Shown in pieces: positions 54,179-63,840 of a stretch of DNA of 64,000 nt (the stretch's first letter is position 1; the number at the start of each line of letters is the position of its first letter). The position numbers and the translations under genes are program-made. Origin of the DNA: an uncultured Anaerovibrio sp. (GTDB lineage: Bacteria > Bacillota > Negativicutes > Selenomonadales > Selenomonadaceae); assembly GCA_934203205.1 (NCBI GenBank), contig CAKPYV010000002.1, forward strand, positions 1 to 64,000. Direction: 5' to 3'. The notes beneath the pieces are model-generated. The model searched no databases. It saw nothing but the letters and a program-made list of their open reading frames with translations, and was not told the DNA's origin.

Positions 54179-55894
54179 TTGAAGGATAAAAAATTGTATC
54201 AAATGGCTTGGCGCCTGATGAGTTCCTATTGGCATTCTCAGGAAAAGTGGAAGGCCAGAGGCTTGCTGGCAGGGGTTATTGCCCTTACCTTGGGGCAGGT
54301 ATATATGCTGGTGCTGTTGAATGGCTGGAATAATGATTTTTATAATGCCCTGCAGCAGCGGGCCTTTGAGTCCTTTTGGCCCTTAATTGGCCAATTTGCA
54401 GGTTTTGCTTTTTTACACATTATTTTTGCTGTCTATGCTGTCTATGTAAGACAGATATTGGAAATCAAATGGCGTAATTGGATGACAGACAAATATCTGG
54501 ACAGATGGCTGGGGCATCAAACCTATTATCGTTTGCAGGTAGCTGGTCAGGACGATATGGATAATCCAGATCAGCGTATAGCCGATGATGTTAATTCCTT
54601 TGTGAATTTAACCCTGGGTTTGTTTGTGGGAGTTCTAAAACAGGCAACCTCCTTGGTAGCCTTTGTAGTTATTCTGTGGAATCTATCTGGTTCTCTGGAT
54701 ATCCCTCTGGGAGATACTGTGCTTTCTGTGCCAGGGTATATGGTTTTTGTTACCTTGATTTATTCTGCTGTAGGTACCTGGCTGGCCCATAAGGTGGGTA
54801 GGAAGCTGATTCGTTTGAATTATGATCAGCAGAGATTTGAGGCGGATTTTCGTTTCAGCATGGTTCGGGTTAGGGAAAATAGTGAGAGTGTGGCCTTTTA
54901 TGGAGGCGAAAAGCCTGAACTGCAAAATTTTCGAGAGAGGTTTGCCCTGGTTATTGGTAATTTCTGGGGGCTGATGAAGCGTACCAAGCTGTTGAATTTC
55001 TATGTGAATGGCTATGCTCAGATTGCCATTATTGTACCTGTGCTTATGTGTGCTCCTCAGTATTTTAATGGCACGATGCAGCTAGGTGGCTTTATGCAGA
55101 CCATTAGCGCCTTTGGCCGGGTCCAGGATGCCCTAAGTTATTTTGTGGAAAGCTACGATAGCATTGCTCAGTATGTAGCCGTTATTCGCCGTTTGGGAGG
55201 CTTTGCTGGACATATGGAGGAGGCAGAGGCTTTGGCCCCATCCTTTGACTTTACCAGAAACACCAGTAATGCCCTGCAGCTGTGGCAGATGGATATAGCT
55301 CTGCCAGATGGCCGCCAGCTGGCAGAAAAGTTATCCATTGCTGTGCCAGCAGGGAAGAGGCTGTTGATTAGCGGCGGTTCTGGAGCAGGCAAAAGTACCC
55401 TGCTTAGAGCTATAGCAGGCATCTGGCCCTATGGCACAGGGGAAATATCCTTGCCTACAGGCTGGCGTACCATGTTCCTGCCTCAAAGGCCTTATTTGCC
55501 GCTAGGTAGTCTTCGGCGGGCTATTTATTATCCTCAGCCTGTGCCAGAAAATATTGATGATAATTTGGCTGGTTTGCTGGAGCGTTTTGGGTTGCAGAAG
55601 CTGGCAGGTCAGCTGGATACAGTAGATGATTGGAGCCGGATTTTGTCTTTAGGTGAGCAACAGAGGCTGGCCTTTATTCGCATTTTGCTCCTGCGTCCGG
55701 ATATTGTCTTTTTGGATGAATCCACATCGGCCTTGGATGAACCAAGGGAAGCTCAGGCCTATGAGATTCTTCATCAGTTGCTGCCTAAGATGGCTGTGGT
55801 TAGTGTGGGACATCGATCCAGTCTGTTGAATTGCCATGATAAGCAGCTGGTTCTGGCTGGGGATGGCTATTGGAAGCTGCAGGACATTAAATAA
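54179..55894 (+). CDS. Fused ABC exporter, SbmA/BacA-like (YddA family)
   Basis: 571 residues. The N-terminal part (about 1-320) is a SbmA/BacA-type membrane domain with six spans (NGWNNDFYNALQQR, ADDVNSFVNLTLG). The C-terminal part is a nucleotide-binding domain: Walker A GGSGAGKST, signature LSLGEQQRLA, Walker B DIVFLDE. Frames open at 54131; TTG at 54179 follows GGGAGG about 11 bases upstream and is preferred. Relatives import or export peptides and long-chain fatty-acid CoA esters. Here the fused form resembles E. coli YddA. The next small membrane-protein gene begins 11 bases later. Confidence 0.85.
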   Translation: MKDKKLYQMAWRLMSSYWHSQEKWKARGLLAGVIALTLGQVYMLVLLNGWNNDFYNALQQRAFESFWPLIGQFAGFAFLHIIFAVYAVYVRQILEIKWRNWMTDKYLDRWLGHQTYYRLQVAGQDDMDNPDQRIADDVNSFVNLTLGLFVGVLKQATSLVAFVVILWNLSGSLDIPLGDTVLSVPGYMVFVTLIYSAVGTWLAHKVGRKLIRLNYDQQRFEADFRFSMVRVRENSESVAFYGGEKPELQNFRERFALVIGNFWGLMKRTKLLNFYVNGYAQIAIIVPVLMCAPQYFNGTMQLGGFMQTISAFGRVQDALSYFVESYDSIAQYVAVIRRLGGFAGHMEEAEALAPSFDFTRNTSNALQLWQMDIALPDGRQLAEKLSIAVPAGKRLLISGGSGAGKSTLLRAIAGIWPYGTGEISLPTGWRTMFLPQRPYLPLGSLRRAIYYPQPVPENIDDNLAGLLERFGLQKLAGQLDTVDDWSRILSLGEQQRLAFIRILLLRPDIVFLDESTSALDEPREAQAYEILHQLLPKMAVVSVGHRSSLLNCHDKQLVLAGDGYWKLQDIK

Positions 55895-55905
55895 GGAGGC
55901 AGAAA

Positions 55906-56193
55906 GTGAGTACATTTAGAGGTGGAAAGCCCTGGGAGGAAAAGAAGGGAAAAAAGCTGCAGCTATTTACTGCCGGGGAGAAGGCTTCTCTGGTTCTGTG
56001 TCTGGCTATGTTGATTTTTGCTCTGCAATCTGAGGATGTACCCCTGTGCTTTTTGATTTTTGCTTTCTTTTGCTATGAGCTGCAGAATATTCTGGCCAAA
56101 ATAGCTGGGCAAAGATTTAGATTTTTGGTTTCCCTGCTGTGGGGATTATGTCTATCCTTGTTTATTGGCTCTATTTTTATGGCCTTTTTCTAA
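55906..56193 (+). CDS. Small three-span membrane protein
   Basis: 95 residues with GTG at 55906 behind AAGGAGGC. Three hydrophobic spans (about 25-42, 45-62, 68-92) follow a basic start (KPWEEKKGKK). No family recognised. It is in one transcript with the ABC exporter, 11 bases apart, so it may assist it (inference). Confidence 0.6.
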   Translation: MSTFRGGKPWEEKKGKKLQLFTAGEKASLVLCLAMLIFALQSEDVPLCFLIFAFFCYELQNILAKIAGQRFRFLVSLLWGLCLSLFIGSIFMAFF

Positions 56194-56245
56194 CATTTGC
56201 TAAAGAATAATTCTCACATAATTTCAACAAAGAGAAAATATTATA

Positions 56246-56289
56246 AAAATCCTGTTTTTTTTAGCTAAAAAGCAGGATTTTTGCTTTTT
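56246..56289 (+). terminator. Terminator after the small membrane protein gene
   Basis: AAAATCCTG pairs with CAGGATTTT around a T- and A-rich loop, followed by TTGCTTTTTG. Confidence 0.7.
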
Positions 56290-56440
56290 GTATGGAAATA
56301 TAAATAGTAAATAATCAGCAGCTATTATTGCAATCCTGCCTTGGTTAGAGAGAACATTCTATGTGCTGCATAATCAGACTGCTGCGATGTACAGCATGGC
56401 AGAAAAAAGGTTATTGAAAAGGATACAGGGGTGATATTTT

Positions 56441-57598
56441 ATGCGTAAAACAAAGTGTTTGGCAATGATTCTTGCAGGTGGCCAGGGAAGTCGTCTGGGT
56501 GCCTTGACTAAGAATATTGCAAAACCAGCCGTGCCTTTTGGCGGCAAATACAGAATTATCGATTTTCCATTGTCCAACTGTGCTAATTCCGGCATTGACA
56601 GGGTAGGTGTATTAACACAGTACCGTCCGTTGGAACTGCATACCTATTTGGGAACAGGTAATGCCTGGGATTTGGATAAATCCACCGGCGGTGTGTTTAT
56701 TCTGCCACCATATGCCAGAGATAAGGGCGCAGATTGGTACAAAGGCACAGCAGATGCTATTTATCAGAATCTGAATTTCATTGACATGATGGATCCAGAG
56801 TATGTACTGATTCTGTCAGGGGACCATATTTATACTATGGACTATTCCAAGATGCTGGATGTACATCGTGCCAACAAGGCAGATGCTACCATTGGTGTAT
56901 TTGAAGTGCCTTGGGATGAGGCACCACGCTTTGGTATTATGAATACTGATTCTGTGGATGGTAGGATTATTGAATTTGAGGAGAAGCCAGCCAAGCCCAA
57001 GAGCAATCTGGCCTCTATGGGTATTTATATTTTTAATCGTGAGTTCCTGAGCCGTTATCTGACGGCAGATGCTGCTGATGAAAATTCCAGTCATGACTTC
57101 GGCAAGAATATTATTCCTGCCATGCTGAATGACAATGCTCGTTTGTATTCCTATGCCTTTGAGGGGTATTGGAAGGATGTAGGAACTATTGAGAGTCTGT
57201 GGCAGGCCAATATGGACCTGTTGGCCGATGAGCCGCCATTCTCTTTCAATAGCTCCTGGACTATTTATTCCTCCAATCCATCTCTGCCACCACATTATAT
57301 TGGCAATGAGGCACGGGTGCACAATTCCATGCTGAATGAAGGTTCTATGATTTTTGGCGAAGTGGATCACTCTGTCCTCTTCTCAGGGGTAAAGATTGGC
57401 AAGGGTGCCAAGGTTACTAATTCCGTCATCATGCCATTTACCAAGATTGAAGAAAATGCTGTTATTGATCATGCCATTGTTGCTCAGAACTGTGTTATTT
57501 CTGCCGGTGCAGTTGTAACCGGTGAGGCGGGAGCTATTGCCGTAGTCCCAGAGGGAGAGGTAGTAGAGGCCACTGATGAAGGGGAACAGGTAAGCTGA
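56441..57598 (+). CDS. glgC: Glucose-1-phosphate adenylyltransferase, catalytic subunit
   Basis: 385 residues making ADP-glucose from ATP and glucose 1-phosphate, the first committed step of glycogen synthesis. Sequence shows the LAGGQGSRL pyrophosphorylase motif, [20 protein letters not shown], the substrate motif ILSGDHIY, and a C-terminal left-handed beta-helix with hexapeptide repeats. In Firmicutes GlgC acts with the GlgD subunit encoded next. ATG at 56441 has CAGGGGTG before it. Confidence 0.96.
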   Translation: MRKTKCLAMILAGGQGSRLGALTKNIAKPAVPFGGKYRIIDFPLSNCANSGIDRVGVLTQYRPLELHTYLGTGNAWDLDKSTGGVFILPPYARDKGADWYKGTADAIYQNLNFIDMMDPEYVLILSGDHIYTMDYSKMLDVHRANKADATIGVFEVPWDEAPRFGIMNTDSVDGRIIEFEEKPAKPKSNLASMGIYIFNREFLSRYLTADAADENSSHDFGKNIIPAMLNDNARLYSYAFEGYWKDVGTIESLWQANMDLLADEPPFSFNSSWTIYSSNPSLPPHYIGNEARVHNSMLNEGSMIFGEVDHSVLFSGVKIGKGAKVTNSVIMPFTKIEENAVIDHAIVAQNCVISAGAVVTGEAGAIAVVPEGEVVEATDEGEQVS

Positions 57599-57647
57599 GC
57601 TGGCTTTCAGTCAGACTAATGACAACAATAAGAACGGAGTGATCGTT

Positions 57648-58754
57648 TTGAGTAATATGATGGGTATTATAAAGCTGGATGGTGCTAACTCCATGCTGAA
57701 GGAGCTGTGCGAGCATCGTCCTGTTGCGTCTCTGCCAATTGCAGGACGCTATCGGGTTATTGATTTTGCTGTTTCCAATATGGTAAATTCCGCTATTGTC
57801 AATGTAGGCGTGCTTTTGTCTGCCAATGCCAGATCCATTTTTGACCATCTGCGTTCTGGTAAGGATTGGGATTTGGCCCGCCATCGTGGAGGTCTTTCCT
57901 ATCTGCCATCAGATCCTTATGATGGCAAGCCTGCTACAGGGGATTTGCAGGGGCTGTATAGCAATATGGATTATATTCAGCATAATGCAGCTGAGTACAT
58001 TCTCATTGCTCAGGCAGACTGTGTGTACAATATGGATTTCCGCTCCGTATTGTTATTCCATCAGAATACCGGCGCGGATATAACCATGGTTTATTCCAAG
58101 GCTCAGGCTGATATTTCTGGTAATGCTGCTGTTATGAAGGTAACAGAAAATGGCCGGGTAACTGATATTGCCAAGTCCCTCACTGTTACTGCCGGTACCA
58201 ATGATTTCCTGGGTGTATATCTCATGTCCAAGGATACTTTCGTAAAGGTTGTGTCCAATGGCTTTGAGCGTGGCGGCACTGACTTCCTGCTGGATGGCAT
58301 TATCCGTCATATGGAGGAATATAGCATTTTTGGCTATGAGCACAAGGGCTATGTATCCCGGATTAATTCCACGATGGCTTATTTCAATGCCAACAAGGAT
58401 TTCCTCAATCCAGAGATTTGGAGCGAGGTATTCATGGGTGATAATTTGATTCACACCAAAACCAAGGATGCAGCACCAGTACAGTACAAGGATACCTCTA
58501 GAGTGGTAAATTGTCTGGTGGCTAATGGCTGCGAAATTCGTGGCGAGGTGGAGAACAGTATTATCTTCCGGGATGTAAAGATTGGCGAAGGAGTCAAGAT
58601 TAAGGATTGCATTATCATGGAAAGATGCGTTATTGAGGATAACGCTATGCTCCGCAATGTTATCTGCGACAAAAATGTTACCGTTAGCAAGGATCAGTGG
58701 CTGAAGGGTGCGGATAACTATCCTCTAATTGTTGCCAAGAATACCACAATCTAA
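57648..58754 (+). CDS. glgD: Glucose-1-phosphate adenylyltransferase, GlgD subunit
   Basis: 368 residues, homologous to GlgC but with the N-terminal pyrophosphorylase motif degenerated (GIIKLDGANSMLKELCEHRPVA instead of LAGGQGSRL), as in regulatory GlgD subunits of Firmicutes. The C-terminal beta-helix is kept (VKIGEGVKIKDC). TTG at 57648 follows ACGGAG and is preferred to GTG at 57639. It starts 50 bases after glgC and should form the GlgCD heteromer. Confidence 0.9.
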   Translation: MSNMMGIIKLDGANSMLKELCEHRPVASLPIAGRYRVIDFAVSNMVNSAIVNVGVLLSANARSIFDHLRSGKDWDLARHRGGLSYLPSDPYDGKPATGDLQGLYSNMDYIQHNAAEYILIAQADCVYNMDFRSVLLFHQNTGADITMVYSKAQADISGNAAVMKVTENGRVTDIAKSLTVTAGTNDFLGVYLMSKDTFVKVVSNGFERGGTDFLLDGIIRHMEEYSIFGYEHKGYVSRINSTMAYFNANKDFLNPEIWSEVFMGDNLIHTKTKDAAPVQYKDTSRVVNCLVANGCEIRGEVENSIIFRDVKIGEGVKIKDCIIMERCVIEDNAMLRNVICDKNVTVSKDQWLKGADNYPLIVAKNTTI

Positions 58755-58822
58755 TTATGGCAAAATAGTGTGCAGGGAGGCACAGGAAAAATTATTTTTC
58801 TGCAAAACTTGCATAAATAGGG

Positions 58823-58875
58823 CCGCTGCAGAAGTGTAGTAGACATAAATACCATGCTTTTGCAGCGGTTTTTTA
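58823..58875 (+). terminator. Terminator after glgCD
   Basis: CCGCTGCAGAAG pairs with CTTTTGCAGCGG (one bulge) across about 30 bases, followed by TTTTTT. It separates glgCD from the glgP promoter. Confidence 0.8.
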
Positions 58876-58894
58876 CATCAACAGCTAAGGAAAA

Positions 58895-58922
58895 TGGACA
58901 AATTGAAAAAATATGATATAAT
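58895..58922 (+). promoter_or_regulatory. Promoter of the glgP-glgB-glgA unit
   Basis: TGGACA (58895-58900), a 16-base spacer and perfect TATAAT (58917-58922). A leader of about 120 bases precedes the glgP start. No clear riboswitch or operator was recognised there. Confidence 0.55.
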
Positions 58923-59051
58923 ACAAGCGGTGTCATTATATTTTATTCATAGTTTTTTATTACATTTTCCACCGTTGTTGGGAATACTATAGAGTTAGAT
59001 GCACACACATCAGGACTATAGTTATTCCATTAGAGGATAGGAGTTGAAATT

Positions 59052-61496
59052 ATGTCAGTAATTGAGCGAGACATTGATACCATGAAAGAAGAGCTGAAGC
59101 AGCGTTTTGTTACCACAGCCCAGATAAATTATGGCCGTGAGCTTTCTGACCTCAGCGAACATGAACTTTATGAGACCTTGGCACAGGTCGTAAAGCAGTA
59201 TACTTCTGAAAATTGGATTAAAACTAACAAGCAGTACCAGGAAAACGATGAGAAGCAGGTTTATTATTTCTCCATCGAGTTCCTGCTGGGACGTCTTTTG
59301 AATACCAATCTGATTAATTTGGATTTGAAGAATGCCCTGAAAGCCATGCTGCAGGATTTGGATTTGGATATTCATGACCTTTATGAGGAAGAGCCAGATG
59401 CAGGCCTGGGTAATGGCGGCTTGGGCCGGTTGGCAGCCTGCTTCATTGATTCCATGGCTTCTCTGGGCCTGGCTGCTCATGGCTGCGGTATCCGCTATCA
59501 GTATGGCCTTTTTGAGCAGAAGGTTGTTAATGGCCAGCAGGTTGAGATTCCAGATAATTGGCTGCGCAATGGCTTTGCCTGGGAGTTCCGCAAGCCTAAC
59601 AAGGCTGTAAAGGTTCGTTTTGGCGGCAAGGCTTATATGCACATCAATGATGATGGTTCCTCCACTGCTGTTCACGATGAATACACTGAGGTTACTGCAG
59701 TGCCTTACGATGTACCTGTTATTGGCTACAAGAACCGCACTGTCAATACACTGCGCCTTTGGAATGCTGAGGCAAATCAGGATTTCTCCGATTATGCAAG
59801 CCTTACCAATGATGAGATTAAGGAGCGTCAGGAGTACCGCAACAGGGTAAATAAGATTACTGAGTTCCTGTATCCAAATGATAGCACCGATGATGGCAAG
59901 CGCCTCCGTCTGGTTCAGGAGTACTTCTTTGTATCCGCTGGTGTACAGAGCATTGTTCGTCATTTCATGCGTACCCATGATGATGTTACCACCTTTGCAG
60001 ACAAGGTGTGCATCCAGATTAACGATACCCATCCAGCCGTAGCAGTAGCAGAGCTGATGCGTGTATTTATTGATGATTATGGACTGGATTGGGATGTAGC
60101 CTGGGATATTACCAGCCACACTGTAGCCTACACCAACCACACCATTTTGCCAGAGGCTTTGGAGAAGTGGGATAGAGATCTGTTCAAGGATCTGCTGCCA
60201 CGTATCTACATGATTATTGACGAGATTAACCGTCGCTTCCTCTATGAGGTTCGTTCCAAGTATCCAGGAGATGAGAATCTGATTCATGAACTGTCCATTA
60301 TTCAGGATGGCCAGGTTCATATGGCTCGTCTGGCTGTAGTTGGCTCCTTTAGCGTTAACGGCGTAGCAAGACTCCACACCAATATTCTGAAGGAAAGCAC
60401 TCTGAAGTATTTCTATCAGTATTATCCAGATAAGTTCAATAACAAGACCAATGGTATTACCCATCGCCGCTGGCTCATTAGTGCCAACAACGCTTTGGCT
60501 CATGTTATTGATGACAAGCTGACTCGTCAGTGGAGAGGGGACACCCGCATGATGAAGCAGCTGAATCAGTATGTAAATGATCCAGCCTTCCTGAAGCAGC
60601 TGGACAAGGTAAAGCGTGCGAGAAAGCGTGCGCTGGCTCAGTATGTATGGTCTCACAACAAGGTACGCATCAAGATTGATTCTATCTTTGATGTACAGGT
60701 AAAGCGTATTCATTCCTACAAGCGTCAGCTGATGAATATCATGCATATTATGTATCAGTATGATCGTCTGAAGAATGATCCTGAGTACAAGATGCCTGTA
60801 CCAGTTGTATATTTCTTTGGCGGCAAGGCTGCTCCTGGTTATTTTGTAGCCAAGGAGACTATTCGTCTGATTCTGGCTGTAGCTAACAAGATTAATACAG
60901 ATCCAAGCATTGATGGCAAGATTAAGGTTGTCTTCCTGGAGAACTTCGGGGTATCTCTGGGTGAAAAGGTATATCCTGCAGCTGATGTCAGCGAGCAGAT
61001 TTCCACAGCTTCCAAGGAGGCTTCCGGTACTGGTAACATGAAGTTCATGATGAACGGTGCTATTACCTTGGGAACTATGGATGGTGCTAATGTAGAGATT
61101 CATGAGCAGGTAGGGGATGAAAACTGCGTAATCTTCGGTATGCGTTCCGAGGAGGTTATTGATCTTTACGATCACGGCGGCTACAGTGCATGGGATGAGT
61201 ACAACACCAATGCCAATGTGCGTCTAGTTATGAATCAGATGACTGATGGCACCTATGGCAACTTCCAGAGCCTCTTTGATTATCTGGTAAACAGCAATGA
61301 TGAATTCTTTATCATGAAGGACTTCAATGCTTATATTGAAGCTCATGAGGAAATCGTTCGCCGTTATCAGGATCATAACGCATGGCTCCGTTCCTGCGCT
61401 ATCAATATCGCAAATTCCGGTATTTTCTCCTCTGACCGTACCATCGCCCAGTATGCAGAGGATATCTGGGACATCGAACCAGTAGATATAGAGTAA
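59052..61496 (+). CDS. glgP: Glycogen phosphorylase
   Basis: 814 residues, releasing glucose 1-phosphate from glycogen with PLP. EEEPDAGLGNGGLGRLAACF near 110-130, the GIRYQYGLF glucan-binding region and the PLP-lysine site EASGTGNMKFMMNGA (GTGNMKF) are intact. Codon bias is strong, so a long open frame also exists on the opposite strand. It starts 130 bases after the promoter and is followed 30 bases on by glgB. Confidence 0.96.
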   Translation: MSVIERDIDTMKEELKQRFVTTAQINYGRELSDLSEHELYETLAQVVKQYTSENWIKTNKQYQENDEKQVYYFSIEFLLGRLLNTNLINLDLKNALKAMLQDLDLDIHDLYEEEPDAGLGNGGLGRLAACFIDSMASLGLAAHGCGIRYQYGLFEQKVVNGQQVEIPDNWLRNGFAWEFRKPNKAVKVRFGGKAYMHINDDGSSTAVHDEYTEVTAVPYDVPVIGYKNRTVNTLRLWNAEANQDFSDYASLTNDEIKERQEYRNRVNKITEFLYPNDSTDDGKRLRLVQEYFFVSAGVQSIVRHFMRTHDDVTTFADKVCIQINDTHPAVAVAELMRVFIDDYGLDWDVAWDITSHTVAYTNHTILPEALEKWDRDLFKDLLPRIYMIIDEINRRFLYEVRSKYPGDENLIHELSIIQDGQVHMARLAVVGSFSVNGVARLHTNILKESTLKYFYQYYPDKFNNKTNGITHRRWLISANNALAHVIDDKLTRQWRGDTRMMKQLNQYVNDPAFLKQLDKVKRARKRALAQYVWSHNKVRIKIDSIFDVQVKRIHSYKRQLMNIMHIMYQYDRLKNDPEYKMPVPVVYFFGGKAAPGYFVAKETIRLILAVANKINTDPSIDGKIKVVFLENFGVSLGEKVYPAADVSEQISTASKEASGTGNMKFMMNGAITLGTMDGANVEIHEQVGDENCVIFGMRSEEVIDLYDHGGYSAWDEYNTNANVRLVMNQMTDGTYGNFQSLFDYLVNSNDEFFIMKDFNAYIEAHEEIVRRYQDHNAWLRSCAINIANSGIFSSDRTIAQYAEDIWDIEPVDIE

Positions 61497-61526
61497 TTCA
61501 ATCCATTTTAGAGAGGGGATGGACAA

Positions 61527-63776
61527 ATGAATCTGTCACAACTCACAGAGTATGATACCTTCCTATTCCATCAGGGAACTAACTGCAGGGCTTATGAGAT
61601 GTTGGGAGCACATATCACCGAGGAGAATGGCCAGCAAGGCGTTCGCTTCAGCGTATGGGCTCCTAATGCCAAATCTGTCAGCGTAGTTGGTGAGTTTAAC
61701 AATTGGGATACCAGGGTAAATGAAATGTCCCGCATTGAGGATGGGGAGATCTGGAAGATCTTTATCCCAGGCCTCAAGGAGGGAGATATTTACAAATATG
61801 CTATTATGCCGCAGCATGGCGGCCCTCATATTATGAAGGCTGACCCATATGGGTATTATTGCGAGGTGCCACCGGCTACCGCTTCCCGTGTTTTTGATAT
61901 GAATCATTATCAGTGGCAGGATCAGGAATGGCAGGAACGCAAGCAGCGTACCCAGTCTTATGGCCAGCCTATGCTGACCTATGAGGTTCATGTTGGTTCC
62001 TGGCGTCGGGATGCAGAGGGCAAAGCTTTGTCCTATAGGGAATTGGCTGACAAGCTGGTAAACTATGTGAAGGATATGAACTATACCCATATAGAGTTTA
62101 TGCCTTTGTGTGAGCACCCATTTGAAGGTTCCTGGGGTTATCAGGCTACTGGCTATTATGCAGCCACCAGTCGTTTCGGTACTCCTGATGATTTGCGTTA
62201 TCTGATTGACAAGGCACATCAGGCAGGTATTGGGGTTATTATGGACTGGGTGCCTGGTCATTTCTGTAAAGATGATCATGGTCTGAGAGATTTTGATGGC
62301 CGGAATCTGTATGAATCCGACAATCCTCAGAGGGCAGACAATGCTGGTTGGGGTACCACCAATTTTGATTATGGCCGCACTGAGGTACAGAGTTTTTTGA
62401 TTTCCAATGCTATTTTCTGGATGGATCAGTATCATATTGATGGCCTTCGCATTGATGCTGTGGCCAATATGCTGTATCTGGATTACGGCAGAAAGAGTGG
62501 CGAATGGCAGCCCAATAAGCATGGCGGCAACGGCAATCTGGAGGCTATAGATTTCCTCCACAAGCTGAATGAAACCGTGTTTAGAGAGTACCCTCAGGCT
62601 TTGATGATTGCTGAGGAGTCTACCTCCTGGCCAAATATTTCCAAGCCTGTTTATATGGGTGGTATGGGCTTTAACTACAAGTGGAATATGGGCTGGATGA
62701 ATGATATCCTGAGATATTGCAGTCTGGATCCTATCTACCGCAAGTGGCATCATGACAAGATTACCTTCTCCATGATGTATGCCTTTAGTGAGAATTTTGT
62801 GCTGCCTCTTTCCCATGATGAGGTAGTGCATGGCAAGTGCTCCCTGATTAACAAAATGCCAGGTGATTATTGGCAGAAATTTGCGGGCCTCCGTGGTTTC
62901 TTTGGCTATTGGATGGCTCATCCAGGCAAAAAGCTGCTGTTCCAGGGCGGTGAATTTGGTCAGTTTATCGAGTGGAAGTGGAATGATAGCTTGGATTGGC
63001 ATCTTCCAGAAAAATATGAGATGCATACCAAGATGTTGGAGTATTCCAAGGAGCTGAATAAGTTCTATGTAGACCACAAGGAGTTCTGGCAGATTGACTT
63101 TGACTGGGGTGGCTTTGAGTGGATTGACTGCGACGATGCAGATGATAGTATCATTTCCTTTATCCGTCGTGCAGATAATGGTGATTTTGTGATTGCTATT
63201 TGCAACTTTACGCCAGCAGTTCGTCATGGCGCTCGCTTTGGTGTACCAGAGGCTGGTACCTATGAGGAAGTATTTAACAGTGATGCAGCCAAATTTGGCG
63301 GCTCCAATGTTATTAACGAAAATGACATTCCATCTCAGGATGTGCCTTGGAATAACAAATCCTATTCTATTCAGATAACAGTACCTCCATTGGCAACTGT
63401 CTACATTCAGTTGAAAAAGGAGCGTCCCCTAAAAGGCAAGACTGTATCTGAAAAGCAGGAAACTGTAGAGGCAGAGGTTGTGGAGCCAAAGGCTGAGGAG
63501 AAGAAAAAAACAACTCGTACTAGAAAGTCCACAGCTAAAAAGACTGCTACAGCCAAGAAGGCTGTTCAGGGGGAAGAGGCAGAGAAAAAGGCAGCAGCTA
63601 AAAAGCCAGCTGCTAAGAAGACTGCCACCAAAACTACAGCAAAAACAGCTACCAAAAAGACAACTGCCAAGACAAAGACTGCCAAGACAGCTGCCAAAGC
63701 TGTGCCTGAGGCCATCGAGGGTGAGGCCAAGCCAAAGCGCAGAGGTCGTCCACCTAAGAAAAAGTCTGAGGTATAA
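61527..63776 (+). CDS. glgB: 1,4-alpha-glucan branching enzyme with a histone-H1-like C-terminal tail
   Basis: 749 residues; GlgB makes alpha-1,6 branches in glycogen. An N-terminal CBM48 domain (about 25-110, GVRFSVWAPNAKSVSVVGEFNNWD) precedes a GH13 barrel with DGLRIDAVANML (nucleophile Asp), MIAEES (acid/base Glu) and LPLSHDEVVHGK. The catalytic protein ends near residue 632. After it come about 117 extra residues (633-749) extremely rich in Lys, Ala and Thr (KKTATAKK, AAAKKPAAKK) ending in the AT-hook RRGRPPKK. This tail is unusual for a branching enzyme and is in frame with no stop before TAA at 63774. Confidence 0.93.
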   Translation: MNLSQLTEYDTFLFHQGTNCRAYEMLGAHITEENGQQGVRFSVWAPNAKSVSVVGEFNNWDTRVNEMSRIEDGEIWKIFIPGLKEGDIYKYAIMPQHGGPHIMKADPYGYYCEVPPATASRVFDMNHYQWQDQEWQERKQRTQSYGQPMLTYEVHVGSWRRDAEGKALSYRELADKLVNYVKDMNYTHIEFMPLCEHPFEGSWGYQATGYYAATSRFGTPDDLRYLIDKAHQAGIGVIMDWVPGHFCKDDHGLRDFDGRNLYESDNPQRADNAGWGTTNFDYGRTEVQSFLISNAIFWMDQYHIDGLRIDAVANMLYLDYGRKSGEWQPNKHGGNGNLEAIDFLHKLNETVFREYPQALMIAEESTSWPNISKPVYMGGMGFNYKWNMGWMNDILRYCSLDPIYRKWHHDKITFSMMYAFSENFVLPLSHDEVVHGKCSLINKMPGDYWQKFAGLRGFFGYWMAHPGKKLLFQGGEFGQFIEWKWNDSLDWHLPEKYEMHTKMLEYSKELNKFYVDHKEFWQIDFDWGGFEWIDCDDADDSIISFIRRADNGDFVIAICNFTPAVRHGARFGVPEAGTYEEVFNSDAAKFGGSNVINENDIPSQDVPWNNKSYSIQITVPPLATVYIQLKKERPLKGKTVSEKQETVEAEVVEPKAEEKKKTTRTRKSTAKKTATAKKAVQGEEAEKKAAAKKPAAKKTATKTTAKTATKKTTAKTKTAKTAAKAVPEAIEGEAKPKRRGRPPKKKSEV
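63423..63776 (+). other. Lys/Ala/Thr-rich tail region of glgB with AT-hook
   Basis: The DNA segment encodes residues 633-749. Repeated AAG-GCT and AAG-ACT type codons make near-repeats of KKTA, AKKTA and KPAAKK, resembling C-terminal tails of histone H1 and bacterial histone-like proteins. It closes with a GRP AT-hook core (GEAKPKRRGRPPKK). Such segments can bind DNA or acidic surfaces. Confidence 0.85.
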
Positions 63777-63840
63777 GAAAGGTGTTTGATTAAGAGAAGG
63801 GGTCCATCGGTATGGTGCAAGGGCACTAGAAAGAAGGTTT

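Noticed and set aside
58923..59051. Possible riboswitch in the glgP leader
   Set aside because: The leader is long enough but shows no recognisable conserved core or paired stems.
59055..61175. A 706-codon open frame on the minus strand, antisense to glgP
   Set aside because: It lies wholly opposite a clear glycogen phosphorylase, has no ribosome site, and reads as a hydrophobic mixture. Strong codon bias in glgP, avoiding codons that make stops on the other strand, explains it.
61563..63227. A 554-codon minus-strand frame opposite glgB
   Set aside because: Same cause as opposite glgP: shadow of a biased gene with no family features.
63423..63776. Lysine-rich end of glgB as a separate tandem DNA repeat or CRISPR-like array
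   Set aside because: Repeats are codon-level and irregular in length, with an intact reading frame, so they are protein low complexity and not an array. No CRISPR array was seen anywhere in the window.
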